The notes under the pieces are model-generated. The model searched no databases. It was given only the letters and a program-made list of their open reading frames with translations, and had not been told where the DNA came from. Of a stretch of DNA of 18,001 bases, positions 5,986 through 14,566 are shown one piece after another (positions within the stretch are counted from its first letter, which is position 1; each line of letters begins with the position of its first letter). Where the stretch lies: assembly GCA_050250795.1 (NCBI GenBank), contig JBFWNZ010000038.1, positions 1 to 18,001 on the forward strand, read 5' to 3'. The DNA comes from JBFWNZ01 sp050250795. GTDB lineage: Bacteria; Pseudomonadota; Alphaproteobacteria; UBA8366. Position numbers and translations under genes: made by a program.

Positions 5986-6858
5986 ATGGATAGAACCCGC
6001 ACTTCGCTCAAGCCAACCCTCGATCGCGGCGGCGTCATCGTCGCCCCCGGCATCTACGACCTCATCTCGGCCAAGCTCGCCGACAGCATGGGCTTCGACG
6101 CGCTCTACATGACAGGGTACGGCGTCGTCGCATCGGCCTTCGGACTGCCGGATGCGGGCCTCGCCAGCTACACCCAGATGCTGGACCGCGTCGCGACCAT
6201 CGCCGCGCATACGACGACGCCTCTCGTCGCGGATGCCGACACCGGCTATGGCGGATTGCTGAACGTGCGCGAGACCGTGCGGGGTTACGAGGCAGCGGGT
6301 GCCACCGGCATCCAGATCGAGGACCAGGAGTTTCCGAAGAAATGCGGTCACACCCCCGACAGGCGGGTGATCCCGACCGAGGACATGGTGCGCAAGATCA
6401 AGGTCGCCGCCGATGCACGCCGGTACGACGACACGCTGATCATCGCCCGCACCGATGCGCGCGGCGGCATGGGCCTGGACGAGGCGATCCGCCGTGCCGA
6501 GGCCTATGGCGCGGCCGGCGCCGACATCCTGTTCGTCGAATCGCCGGAGAGCGAGGCTGAGATGGAGACGATCTGCCGCCGGCTGGACAAGCCCTGCCTT
6601 GCCAATATGGCCGATGGCGGCCGTACCCCGATCCTCAGCAACGCACGCCTGCGCGAGGTCGGATACCGGATGGCGATCTTCCCCAGCGCCGGCTTTCTGG
6701 CCGCGTCGGCCGCCCTCCGCTCGGTCTATCGCACCCTCCGCGACGAGGGATCGAGCCGCGGGGCGACCGTCCCCCTCGACCCGCTGGTGGAGATGCACCG
6801 GCTGATGGGCTTCGAGGATGTCTGGCAGTTCGAAAAGCGCTACGCCGAAACGCAGTAG
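5986..6858 (+). CDS. Isocitrate lyase / PEP mutase superfamily C-C lyase
   Basis: This is a 290-residue TIM-barrel enzyme of the family that includes methylisocitrate lyase (PrpB), 2,3-dimethylmalate lyase, oxaloacetate hydrolase and carboxyPEP phosphonomutase. The Mg-binding strand ADADTGYGG (82-90) carries Asp83 and Asp85, and Glu112-Asp113 follow in IQIEDQ. The gating loop FPKKCGH (116-122) contains the catalytic cysteine Cys120, typical of C-C bond-cleaving members rather than PEP mutases. IIARTDA (152-158) and ANMADGGRTP (206-215) are further family motifs. The NM-x-x-GG-x-TP form resembles the dimethylmalate lyase / carboxyPEP mutase branch more than PrpB (recalled, not aligned). The ATG at 5986 has GGGAGGA five nt upstream; the frame's more distant upstream start would overlap the divergent gene. 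It is divergent from the LeuD/LeuC-like pair (115 bp), an arrangement that suggests dehydratase and lyase act in sequence. It ends four nt from the convergent azlD. Confidence 0.9.
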   Translation: MDRTRTSLKPTLDRGGVIVAPGIYDLISAKLADSMGFDALYMTGYGVVASAFGLPDAGLASYTQMLDRVATIAAHTTTPLVADADTGYGGLLNVRETVRGYEAAGATGIQIEDQEFPKKCGHTPDRRVIPTEDMVRKIKVAADARRYDDTLIIARTDARGGMGLDEAIRRAEAYGAAGADILFVESPESEAEMETICRRLDKPCLANMADGGRTPILSNARLREVGYRMAIFPSAGFLAASAALRSVYRTLRDEGSSRGATVPLDPLVEMHRLMGFEDVWQFEKRYAETQ

Positions 6859-6862
6859 CCGG

Positions 6863-7204
6863 TCAGAAGCCCCCTGCCTGCATCAGAAGCAGCGAGCCGA
6901 AGGCGACGACGCCGGCGGCCATGCCCAGCAGCACGTTCCGGCCGAAGCCGAAAAAGATCACGAAGGCGATGGCCAGCGAGACCAGTCGGAACAGGGTCGG
7001 CGTCTCCGCCAAGGCGCCGCCCGGAGAGACGATCACGCGCACGCCCAGCCCTGCGGCGATGGCCACCGCGACAGCGTTGATCCAGCCGATGGCCGCTCCG
7101 TCGGGCCGGATGCGTCCGGCGATCAGCACGCCCCCGATCCGCAGTGCATAGGTCGCCAGGAACCCCAGCCCGACCAACAGCCAGAGATAGGCTTCATCCG
7201 CCAT
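6863..7204 (-). CDS. azlD: AzlD family membrane protein
   Basis: This is the small partner of the AzlCD exporter, associated in Bacillus with branched-chain amino acid (and azaleucine) efflux. It is 113 residues, the usual size, and almost wholly hydrophobic, with about four membrane spans (roughly 5-25, 40-58, 68-86 and 90-110) and the conserved early segment TYALRIGG (18-25). It overlaps the end of azlC by 11 nt, as is typical for this pair, so translation is probably coupled. Its stop lies four nt from the stop of the convergent lyase gene, leaving no room for a terminator; opposing transcripts likely overlap. The family is secure; the transported compound here is unknown. Confidence 0.9.
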   Translation of the reverse strand: MADEAYLWLLVGLGFLATYALRIGGVLIAGRIRPDGAAIGWINAVAVAIAAGLGVRVIVSPGGALAETPTLFRLVSLAIAFVIFFGFGRNVLLGMAAGVVAFGSLLLMQAGGF

Positions 7205-7916
7205 GCCGGCGCTCCAGTATCCGGTCGATGCCGAAGGCCAGCGTCCCGCCGGTGAGGCCGCCGAGAATCAGGCCCCATCCGGGAATCGCGGCCTCCAGAA
7301 GCAGGACGCACAGGATGCCGAGGGCGAACGACAGCCGCGACAGCCGGTCGGAACTGCGGCTCATCACCAAAAGCAGGAACACCGGCGGCGAGATGAACAG
7401 CGCAACGGCGATGGGCTTGGGCAGCAGCCCTGCGGCCACATGTCCCGCCGCCGTGGCAAGCAGAGCCCCGGCATAGGCGATGCTGGCGAAGATCGCGAAA
7501 TACGGAATCCGCAAATCCATGGCCAGCCGGTCGCGCAGCGCCATGATCTGGGCCCAGCTCACCATCGACATCAGGTGCGCATGCCACAGGTAACTCAGGC
7601 GGAAGCGCCCGCCCATGCCCAGCATCACGCCCATCGACGTGGTCATCGGCAGGAACCGGGCATTCGCCAGGGCCACCGCCAGAACGATCACCAGCGCCCC
7701 GTCGCCCTTCGCATAGCTGTCGACCAGCGCCACCTGACCCGGCATCGCCCAGATCGTCGCCGATGCCACCGTGGCCAGCGTGACCGACAGGTCGTTGGCG
7801 CGGGCGAGTGCGCCGAAGCCGAAGCTTGAGGTGAACACGCCCACGATGGCCGCGGTCAGGGTTCCCGATGTGGCCCCGACCTCGGCCCATGCCGCACGCC
7901 AGGGCGACGGAGGCAT
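7194..7916 (-). CDS. azlC: AzlC family branched-chain amino acid exporter subunit
   Basis: This is the large subunit of the AzlCD inner-membrane exporter, 240 residues against a usual 230-250. It has five or six hydrophobic spans, the FGFGALA segment (32-38) and the family motif IWAMPGQVALVDSYAKG (55-71), plus a membrane-proximal WHAHLMSMVSWAQIM region (110-124). The ATG at 7916 lies 16 nt after the sucB stop with only a weak GGA-rich ribosome site, so it is most likely read through from the suc operon. Placing an amino acid exporter directly behind 2-oxoglutarate dehydrogenase E2 is unusual. A link through branched-chain carbon acids is conceivable but not shown. Confidence 0.91.
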   Translation of the reverse strand: MPPSPWRAAWAEVGATSGTLTAAIVGVFTSSFGFGALARANDLSVTLATVASATIWAMPGQVALVDSYAKGDGALVIVLAVALANARFLPMTTSMGVMLGMGGRFRLSYLWHAHLMSMVSWAQIMALRDRLAMDLRIPYFAIFASIAYAGALLATAAGHVAAGLLPKPIAVALFISPPVFLLLVMSRSSDRLSRLSFALGILCVLLLEAAIPGWGLILGGLTGGTLAFGIDRILERRHGG

Positions 7917-7932
7917 TCCGGTCCGCCGCCGC

Positions 7933-9240
7933 TCAGACGTCGAGCAACAGGCGCTGCGGGTCTTCCAGAACCTCTTTCATGCGCACCAGGAAGGTCACCG
8001 CCTCGCGCCCGTCGATGATGCGGTGATCGTAGGAGAGCGCGAGATACATCATGCTCGCGACCCGGATGCTGTCATCGGCATCGACCACGGGCCGCTTCTG
8101 CACCTTGTGCATGCCCAGGATGGCGGATTGCGGCGGGTTGATGATCGGCATCGACAGCAGCGAACCGTAGACGCCGCCATTGGAGATCGTGAAGGTCCCG
8201 CCGGTCATGTCGGCAATGGTCAGCTTGCCGTCGCGTGCGCGCTTGCCGAACTCCGCAACCTGCGCCTCGATACCGGCGAAGCTGAGCCGGTCGGCGTCGC
8301 GCAGAACCGGCACGACAAGACCCTGCGGCGTGCCGACGGCGACGCCGATGTCGTAGTAATTCTTGTAGACGATCTCGTCGCCGTAGATCTCGGCATTGAC
8401 GGCCGGAAATTCCTTGAGGGCGACGATGGCTGCCTTCACGAAGAAGGACAGGAAGCCGAGCCGGACGCCGTGCTTCTTCTCGAACGCTTCGCGATACTCG
8501 CTGCGCAGCCGCAGCAGCGCGTCCATCTCGATCTCGTTATAGGTCGTCAGCATCGCCGCCGTGTTCTGGGCGTGCTTCAGACGTTCGGCGATGCGCTGCC
8601 GCAGCCGCGACATCCGCACGCGCTCCTCGCCCCGCGGGTCCTCCGGACGCGGCGGCAGGGATGCCGCCGGAAGAATGGTCTGCGCCGGTGCCGGTGCGGC
8701 CTGGGCGGGAGTCGGTGCCGGCGCCGGACGCGGCGCCTCGCCGCCCGGCTTGGGCCCCGGCGCGCCATCGGTCTGGTTCAGCACATCTTCCTTGGTGATC
8801 CGGCCTTTCGGTCCCGTGCCGGCGATCTGCGCGGCGTCCAGTTCCTTCTCGGTCACCAATTTGCGCACGGCGGGCGAAAGCGGCGGGGTCTCGCCGGATG
8901 CCGCCTTCGGCGCGCTTGCCGGCTCGGCAGCCGGCGCCGCCTTCGCGGGGGCCGGGGCGCTTGCAGCAGCCGCGGCCTTGGGCGCCGGCTTCTCAGCGGC
9001 GGCGCCTTCGGAGATTTCTCCGAGCATGGCACCCACCGCCACCTCGGTCCCTTCCGGCGCGACGATCTCGGCCAGCACGCCGGCGCTCGACGCAGATACC
9101 TCCAAGGTCACCTTGTCGGTTTCCAGCTCGACCAGCGGCTCGTCGACGGCCACAGCATCGCCGGGCTTCTTGAACCATTTCGAAACAGTGGCTTCCGTCA
9201 CCGATTCGCCGAGCGTGGGCACCACAATCTGAACCATCAT
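7933..9240 (-). CDS. sucB: Dihydrolipoyl succinyltransferase, E2 of 2-oxoglutarate dehydrogenase
   Basis: This is the E2 core of the 2-oxoglutarate dehydrogenase complex, moving the succinyl group from E1 to CoA; it is also named odhB. The 435-residue protein has one N-terminal lipoyl domain (1-77) with lipoyl-lysine Lys43 in ETDKVTLEV. An Ala/Pro linker follows, then a peripheral-subunit-binding domain (about 119-153, LSPAVRKLVTEKELD), a second Ala/Pro linker, and the catalytic domain (about 207-435). That domain has NTAAMLTTYNEI and the active-site motif SYDHRIIDG (403-411) with His406 and Asp410. A single lipoyl domain fits a succinyl-, not acetyl-transferase. Two adjacent ATGs exist: 9240 is three nt from AGAGG, while 9237 is six nt away and may be the true start. 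It follows sucA by 37 nt. Confidence 0.97.
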   Translation of the reverse strand: MMVQIVVPTLGESVTEATVSKWFKKPGDAVAVDEPLVELETDKVTLEVSASSAGVLAEIVAPEGTEVAVGAMLGEISEGAAAEKPAPKAAAAASAPAPAKAAPAAEPASAPKAASGETPPLSPAVRKLVTEKELDAAQIAGTGPKGRITKEDVLNQTDGAPGPKPGGEAPRPAPAPTPAQAAPAPAQTILPAASLPPRPEDPRGEERVRMSRLRQRIAERLKHAQNTAAMLTTYNEIEMDALLRLRSEYREAFEKKHGVRLGFLSFFVKAAIVALKEFPAVNAEIYGDEIVYKNYYDIGVAVGTPQGLVVPVLRDADRLSFAGIEAQVAEFGKRARDGKLTIADMTGGTFTISNGGVYGSLLSMPIINPPQSAILGMHKVQKRPVVDADDSIRVASMMYLALSYDHRIIDGREAVTFLVRMKEVLEDPQRLLLDV

Positions 9241-9277
9241 CCGCCTCTCTTACCGGCCAGCCGCAGCGGCCGCGATG

Positions 9278-12232
9278 CTATGCGCGTGCCGCTTTCGCAC
9301 GCTTGGGCGCCCGCGCCACCGCGCGCGCCGGAAGGGTGAGCGCCTCGTCGACCAGCCGCGCCTGCTGCACGCTGTGGCGGCGCAGCAGGCCGGTGGCCGG
9401 CGCCGCGGCTGCGTCGCGGCCGATATAGACCGCTCGTCGCTCCGCATGCCGGAGGCCGTCCAACACCTCCTCGATCAGCGGGTTGACGAAGGACCAGGCA
9501 CCCATGTTCTTCGGCTCCTCCTGGCACCAGACGATCTGGGCATTGGGGAACCGCCCCAACTCCTCCGCCAGCGCACGCCGCGGGAAGGGATAGAGCTGCT
9601 CGACGCGCAGCAGGTAGACATCGTCCAGCCCGCGGCTGTCGCGCTCTTCCAGCAGATCGTAATAGACCTTGCCCGAGCACAGGACGACACGCCGGATACG
9701 CGCATCCTCGGCCAGCCGGCCTTCCCACTGCGCATGATCCCAGAGCACACGGTGAAAGGTCGTGTCCGGCCCCATGTCCGACAGCGGCGACACGCAGCGC
9801 TTGTGCCGCAGCAGCGATTTCGGGGTCATCAGGATCAGCGGCTTGCGGAAGCTGCGGCGCACCTGGCGACGCAAGGCATGGAACAGGTTCGCCGGCGTGG
9901 TCAGGTTGCAGACCTGCATGTTGTCCTCGGCGCAGAGCTCGAGATAGCGCTCCAGCCGCGCGGAACTGTGCTCGGGTCCCTGCCCCTCATAGCCATGCGG
10001 CAGCATCATCACCAGGCCGCACATGCGCAGCCACTTGGTCTCGCCGCTCGCGATGAACTGATCGATGATCACCTGGGCGCCGTTGGCGAAATCGCCGAAC
10101 TGCGCCTCCCAGATAACCAGCGCGTGCGGCTCCGCCAGGGCGTAGCCATACTCGAAACCCAGCACGCCGAACTCGGATAGCGGGCTGTCCAGGATCTCGA
10201 ACGGCGCCTGCCCATAGCGAAGGTTGGACAGCGGGATGTAGCGGTCCTCCGTCTCCTGGTCGATCAGGACGGCGTGGCGCTGGCTGAAGGTGCCGCGCTG
10301 GCTGTCTTCGCCGGAGAAGCGCACCGGGGTCGACTCGCATAGCAGCGTGCCCAGGGCCAGCGCCTCGCCGGTCGCCCAGTCCACGCCTTCGCCGGTCTCG
10401 ATCATCTTCCGCTTCGCCTTGAGCTGGCGGACGATCTTGGGATGAACGTTGACGTTCTGGGGAACCTCCGAGATCGCGAAACCGACCGTGCGCAGCAGGT
10501 CCGCATCGACGGCCGTCGTGCCCCGCCGTTCCTCGCCGCTGGCGATCTCCAGCCCCTTCCACCGGCCTTCCAGCCAGTCGGCCTTGTTCGGCTTGTAGCT
10601 CGTCCCGGCCTCGAATTCCTGGTCCAGCATCTCCTGGAAGCGCCGCATCAGCGCGTTCCCCTCGCCGGACGGGATCAACCCCTCCTCCTCGAGCCGGCGC
10701 GCATACACGTCGCAGACCGAGGGATGTTCCGCGATCCGACGATACATGAGGGGTTGCGTGAAGCTGGGCTCATCGCCTTCATTATGGCCGTGGCGGCGGT
10801 AGCACCACAGGTCGATCACCACATCCTTCTTGAACCGGTAGCGGTATTCGGTCGCGATCCGCGCGACATGCACGCAGGCTTCCGGGTCGTCGCCGTTCAC
10901 ATGAAAGATCGGGGCACCCACGGCCTTCGCGACATCCGAGCAGTAGGGCGAGGAGCGCGAATAGGTCGGGCTGGTGGTGAAGCCGATCTGGTTGTTGACA
11001 ATGATATGGATCGTGCCGCCCGTCTCGTAGCCCTTGAGCTGCGAGAGGTCGAGCGTCTCGGGCACGATGCCCTGGCCGGCGAAGGCCGCGTCGCCATGCA
11101 GCAGGATGCCCATCACCTTGGCCCGGTCGGCATCGCCGCGCTGCTGCTGCTTGGCGCGCACCCGGCCCAGAACGACGGTGTTCACCGCCTCCAGATGGCT
11201 GGGGTTCGGGCTCAGCGACAGATGCACGTTGCGGCCGTCGAATTCGCGGTCGGCCGAGGTGCCGAGATGGTATTTCACGTCGCCCGAACCCTGGACGTCC
11301 TCCGGGTTCGCAGGGTTGCCCTGGAACTCCGAGAATATCGCGCGATAGGGCTTGTGCATGATGCTGGCAAGGATGTTCAGCCGGCCGCGATGCGGCATGC
11401 CGAAGATGATCTCCTCCGCACCCAGTTGCGCGCCGCGCTTCAGAATCTGCTCGATGGCGGGGATCAGCGATTCGCCGCCATCGAGGCCGAAACGCTTGGT
11501 GCCCGTGAACTTGCGGTCGAGATAGCGCTCGAAGCCTTCCGCCTGAATCAGGCGCTCCAGGATGGTCCGGCGGCCGAGATCGGTGAATTCCGTGCGGTTC
11601 CGGATGGTCTCGATCCGCTCCTGGATCCAGGCCTTCTCGTCCGGTTCCTGCTTGTGCATGAACTCCACGCCGATCTTGGCGCAGTAGGTCTGCCGAAGGA
11701 TGCCCATGATCTCCTTCAGCGAGGCCGTTTCGCGGCCGAGCACATAGTTCAGGAAGATCGGACGATCCATATCGGCGTCCGCAAAACCGTAGGTCCGCGG
11801 GTCGAGCTCCGGATGCGGGACCGGGCGGTGCAGGCCCAGAGGATCGAGGTCGGCCTCCAGATGCCCGCGCACACGATAGGCGCGGATCAGCATCAACGCC
11901 CGGATGGAATCCTGGGTCGCCTGACGGATCTGCTCGTTTGTCGGCGTGGATTGCGCCACATAGGACACGGGCGGCAAGGGCTGCTGCGGCACGCCCACGA
12001 CCGCATCGGCCGCATGGCCGTTGCCCCCGATCACGGTCGTGCCGCGCGGTGCCCAGCTGGCACCGCGCAACTCGTCCAGCACGCCGCGGGCGTCGTCGTC
12101 GAGGTTCTCGAAATAGCTCGCCCAGCCTGCATCGACCGAACCGCGGTCCTGCATGTATCGGGCATAGAGTTCGGCGATATAGGTCTCGTTCCCGCCGAAC
12201 AGGAAGGAGGATTCACCGATATACGAGGCCAT
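9278..12232 (-). CDS. sucA: 2-oxoglutarate dehydrogenase E1 component
   Basis: This is the thiamine diphosphate-dependent E1 that decarboxylates 2-oxoglutarate and succinylates the E2 lipoyl group; it is also named odhA. The protein is 984 residues, within the 930-1000 range for alphaproteobacterial E1o. The short N-terminal segment with YIAELYARYMQD (18-29) is the conserved region that docks on E2. Further motifs are KRFGLDGGESL (246-256), GMPHRGRLN (278-286), HLSLSPNPSHLEAVN (337-351), the cofactor site HGDAAFAGQG (379-388) and NNQIGFTT (413-420). The C-terminal domain holds the transketolase-like pyrimidine-binding fold, and the protein ends in a basic Lys/Arg/Ala tail. The ATG at 12232 has GGGAG seven nt upstream. 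It lies 110 nt after sucD, with a strong hairpin in the gap, and 37 nt before sucB. Confidence 0.98.
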   Translation of the reverse strand: MASYIGESSFLFGGNETYIAELYARYMQDRGSVDAGWASYFENLDDDARGVLDELRGASWAPRGTTVIGGNGHAADAVVGVPQQPLPPVSYVAQSTPTNEQIRQATQDSIRALMLIRAYRVRGHLEADLDPLGLHRPVPHPELDPRTYGFADADMDRPIFLNYVLGRETASLKEIMGILRQTYCAKIGVEFMHKQEPDEKAWIQERIETIRNRTEFTDLGRRTILERLIQAEGFERYLDRKFTGTKRFGLDGGESLIPAIEQILKRGAQLGAEEIIFGMPHRGRLNILASIMHKPYRAIFSEFQGNPANPEDVQGSGDVKYHLGTSADREFDGRNVHLSLSPNPSHLEAVNTVVLGRVRAKQQQRGDADRAKVMGILLHGDAAFAGQGIVPETLDLSQLKGYETGGTIHIIVNNQIGFTTSPTYSRSSPYCSDVAKAVGAPIFHVNGDDPEACVHVARIATEYRYRFKKDVVIDLWCYRRHGHNEGDEPSFTQPLMYRRIAEHPSVCDVYARRLEEEGLIPSGEGNALMRRFQEMLDQEFEAGTSYKPNKADWLEGRWKGLEIASGEERRGTTAVDADLLRTVGFAISEVPQNVNVHPKIVRQLKAKRKMIETGEGVDWATGEALALGTLLCESTPVRFSGEDSQRGTFSQRHAVLIDQETEDRYIPLSNLRYGQAPFEILDSPLSEFGVLGFEYGYALAEPHALVIWEAQFGDFANGAQVIIDQFIASGETKWLRMCGLVMMLPHGYEGQGPEHSSARLERYLELCAEDNMQVCNLTTPANLFHALRRQVRRSFRKPLILMTPKSLLRHKRCVSPLSDMGPDTTFHRVLWDHAQWEGRLAEDARIRRVVLCSGKVYYDLLEERDSRGLDDVYLLRVEQLYPFPRRALAEELGRFPNAQIVWCQEEPKNMGAWSFVNPLIEEVLDGLRHAERRAVYIGRDAAAAPATGLLRRHSVQQARLVDEALTLPARAVARAPKRAKAARA

Positions 12233-12253
12233 TCTATCGCTCCCGCCGGGAGG

Positions 12254-12323
12254 GGCCGACGACGCCTTGGGCGGTGCCGCGGGCGTCGTCCGGCCGGTCG
12301 CGCTCCCGTTCGCGTCCGGCCGG
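12254..12323 (-). promoter_or_regulatory. Structured sucD-sucA intergenic element
   Basis: The 110-bp gap contains GACGACGCC (12258-12266) facing GGCGTCGTC (12282-12290), an exact 9-bp stem around 15 nt. It is extended outward by GGCC (12254-12257) and GGCC (12292-12295) with one bulged base. A 10-mer GTCCGGCCGG occurs at 12288-12297 and again at 12314-12323. No T-tract follows in the sucD-to-sucA direction. It is likely an mRNA structure that tunes or processes the sucCD/sucAB transcript rather than a terminator. The structure is visible; the role is inference. Confidence 0.6.
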
Positions 12324-12342
12324 CCCTGGCGGGGTTCGGGGC

Positions 12343-13217
12343 CTAGCCCCGGAGCGCCGCCAGCATGGTGTTGCCGATTTCGGCCGGGCTGTTGGACACA
12401 CGGATTCCTGCGCTGCGCATGGCATCCGTCTTGCCCTCGGCCGTCCCCTGGCCGCCGGAGATGATCGCTCCGGCATGCCCCATCCGCTTGCCCGGAGGCG
12501 CGGTCGAGCCCGCGATGAAGCCGCAGATCGGCTTCTTCGTCTTGCTGTCCTTGATGAACTGCGCGCCTTCTTCCTCGGCGGTGCCGCCGATCTCGCCGAT
12601 CATGATGATGCCCTGGGTCTCGTCGTCGCCCAGGAACATGTCGAGACAGTCGATGAAGTTCGTGCCGTTCACCGGATCGCCGCCGATGCCGATGCAGGTC
12701 GTCTGACCCAGCCCGGCCGCCGTCGTCTGGGCCACCGCCTCATAGGTCAGCGTGCCGGACCGCGAGACGATGCCGATCTTGCCGCGCTTGTGGATATGGC
12801 CCGGCATGATGCCGATCTTGCATTCGTCCGGCGTGATCACGCCCGGGCAGTTCGGCCCGATCAGCCGCGTCTTCGACCCCGACAGCGCGCGCTTCACCCG
12901 CACCATGTCGAGCACCGGAATACCCTCGGTGATGCAGATCACCAGCGGAAGCCCGGCATCGATGCCTTCCAGGATCGCATCCGCCGCGAAGGGCGGCGGA
13001 ACATAGATCACCGAGGCATTGGCACCGGTCCGGGCCACCGCCTCGGCCGTGGTGTCGAACACCGGCAGGCCGAGATGCGTCGACCCGCCCTTGCCCGGCG
13101 TCACGCCGCCGACCATGCGCGTGCCATAGGCGATCGCCTGTTCGGAATGGAAGGTGCCCTGCGCGCCGGTGAAGCCCTGGCAGATGACCTTGGTGTCCTT
13201 GCCGACCAGAACGGCCA

Positions 13218-13218
<1 letters not shown>
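12343..13218 (-). CDS. sucD: Succinyl-CoA synthetase alpha subunit
   Basis: This is the alpha subunit of succinyl-CoA ligase, which binds CoA and carries the phosphohistidine that links succinyl-CoA cleavage to ADP/GDP phosphorylation. It is 291 residues, the normal length. The CoA-binding Rossmann domain starts with VICQGFTGAQGTFHSEQAI (11-29) and GGVTPGKGG (37-45). The phosphorylated histidine is His248 in GHAGAIISGG (247-256). The ATG at 13218 shares one base with the sucC stop (TGATG) and has GGAGG seven nt upstream, so the two subunits are translationally coupled and made in equal amounts. It is followed by the structured gap before sucA. Confidence 0.98.
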
Positions 13219-14414
<1,196 letters not shown>

Positions 14415-14473
14415 CTAGCTTCGCAGCCTGCTTGCCATTGCGGAAAAGACCACCCCCGTCTGCGTAGGCTGTC

Positions 14474-14495
14474 CGGCCGGGCACCCGCCCGGCCG
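14474..14495 (-). promoter_or_regulatory. Strong hairpin in the mdh-sucC gap
   Basis: CGGCCGGGC (14474-14482), a 4-nt loop ACCC, then GCCCGGCCG (14487-14495) form a perfect 9-bp all-G/C stem. In the mdh-to-sucC direction the next T-rich stretch (TCTTTT) lies more than 20 nt beyond, so this is not a canonical intrinsic terminator. It may protect the mdh mRNA 3' end, attenuate readthrough to sucC, or sit in a sucC leader. The 152-bp gap otherwise shows no ORF and no convincing promoter. Confidence 0.6.
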
Positions 14496-14566
14496 CACCG
14501 CACACACTGTATCACCCGACAATCGTTGCGCGAAGGTTACGCACCGCGTCGGTCCGTGAATAACCG

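Noticed and set aside
3535..6798. A single minus-strand open frame of 1087 codons ending in the DUF2059 protein
   Set aside because: Only the last 168 codons look like a protein (signal peptide plus DUF2059). The rest runs antisense to the lyase gene and out of frame with the LeuC/LeuD-like genes, which have clear motifs. Long shadow frames are common at this GC content.
7771..9339. A 522-codon plus-strand frame opposite sucB
   Set aside because: It is antisense to the E2 gene, with low-complexity Arg/Gly/Leu composition generated by the Ala/Pro linker; no domain is visible.
10442..12346. A 634-codon plus-strand frame opposite sucA
   Set aside because: It is antisense to a well-supported E1 gene, has an Arg/His/Ala-rich composition typical of GC-rich shadow frames, and shows no recognisable domain or ribosome site.
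14474..14495. Intrinsic terminator after mdh
   Set aside because: The stem is strong but no T-tract follows directly, and sucC continues in the same direction, so I list it only as a structured element.
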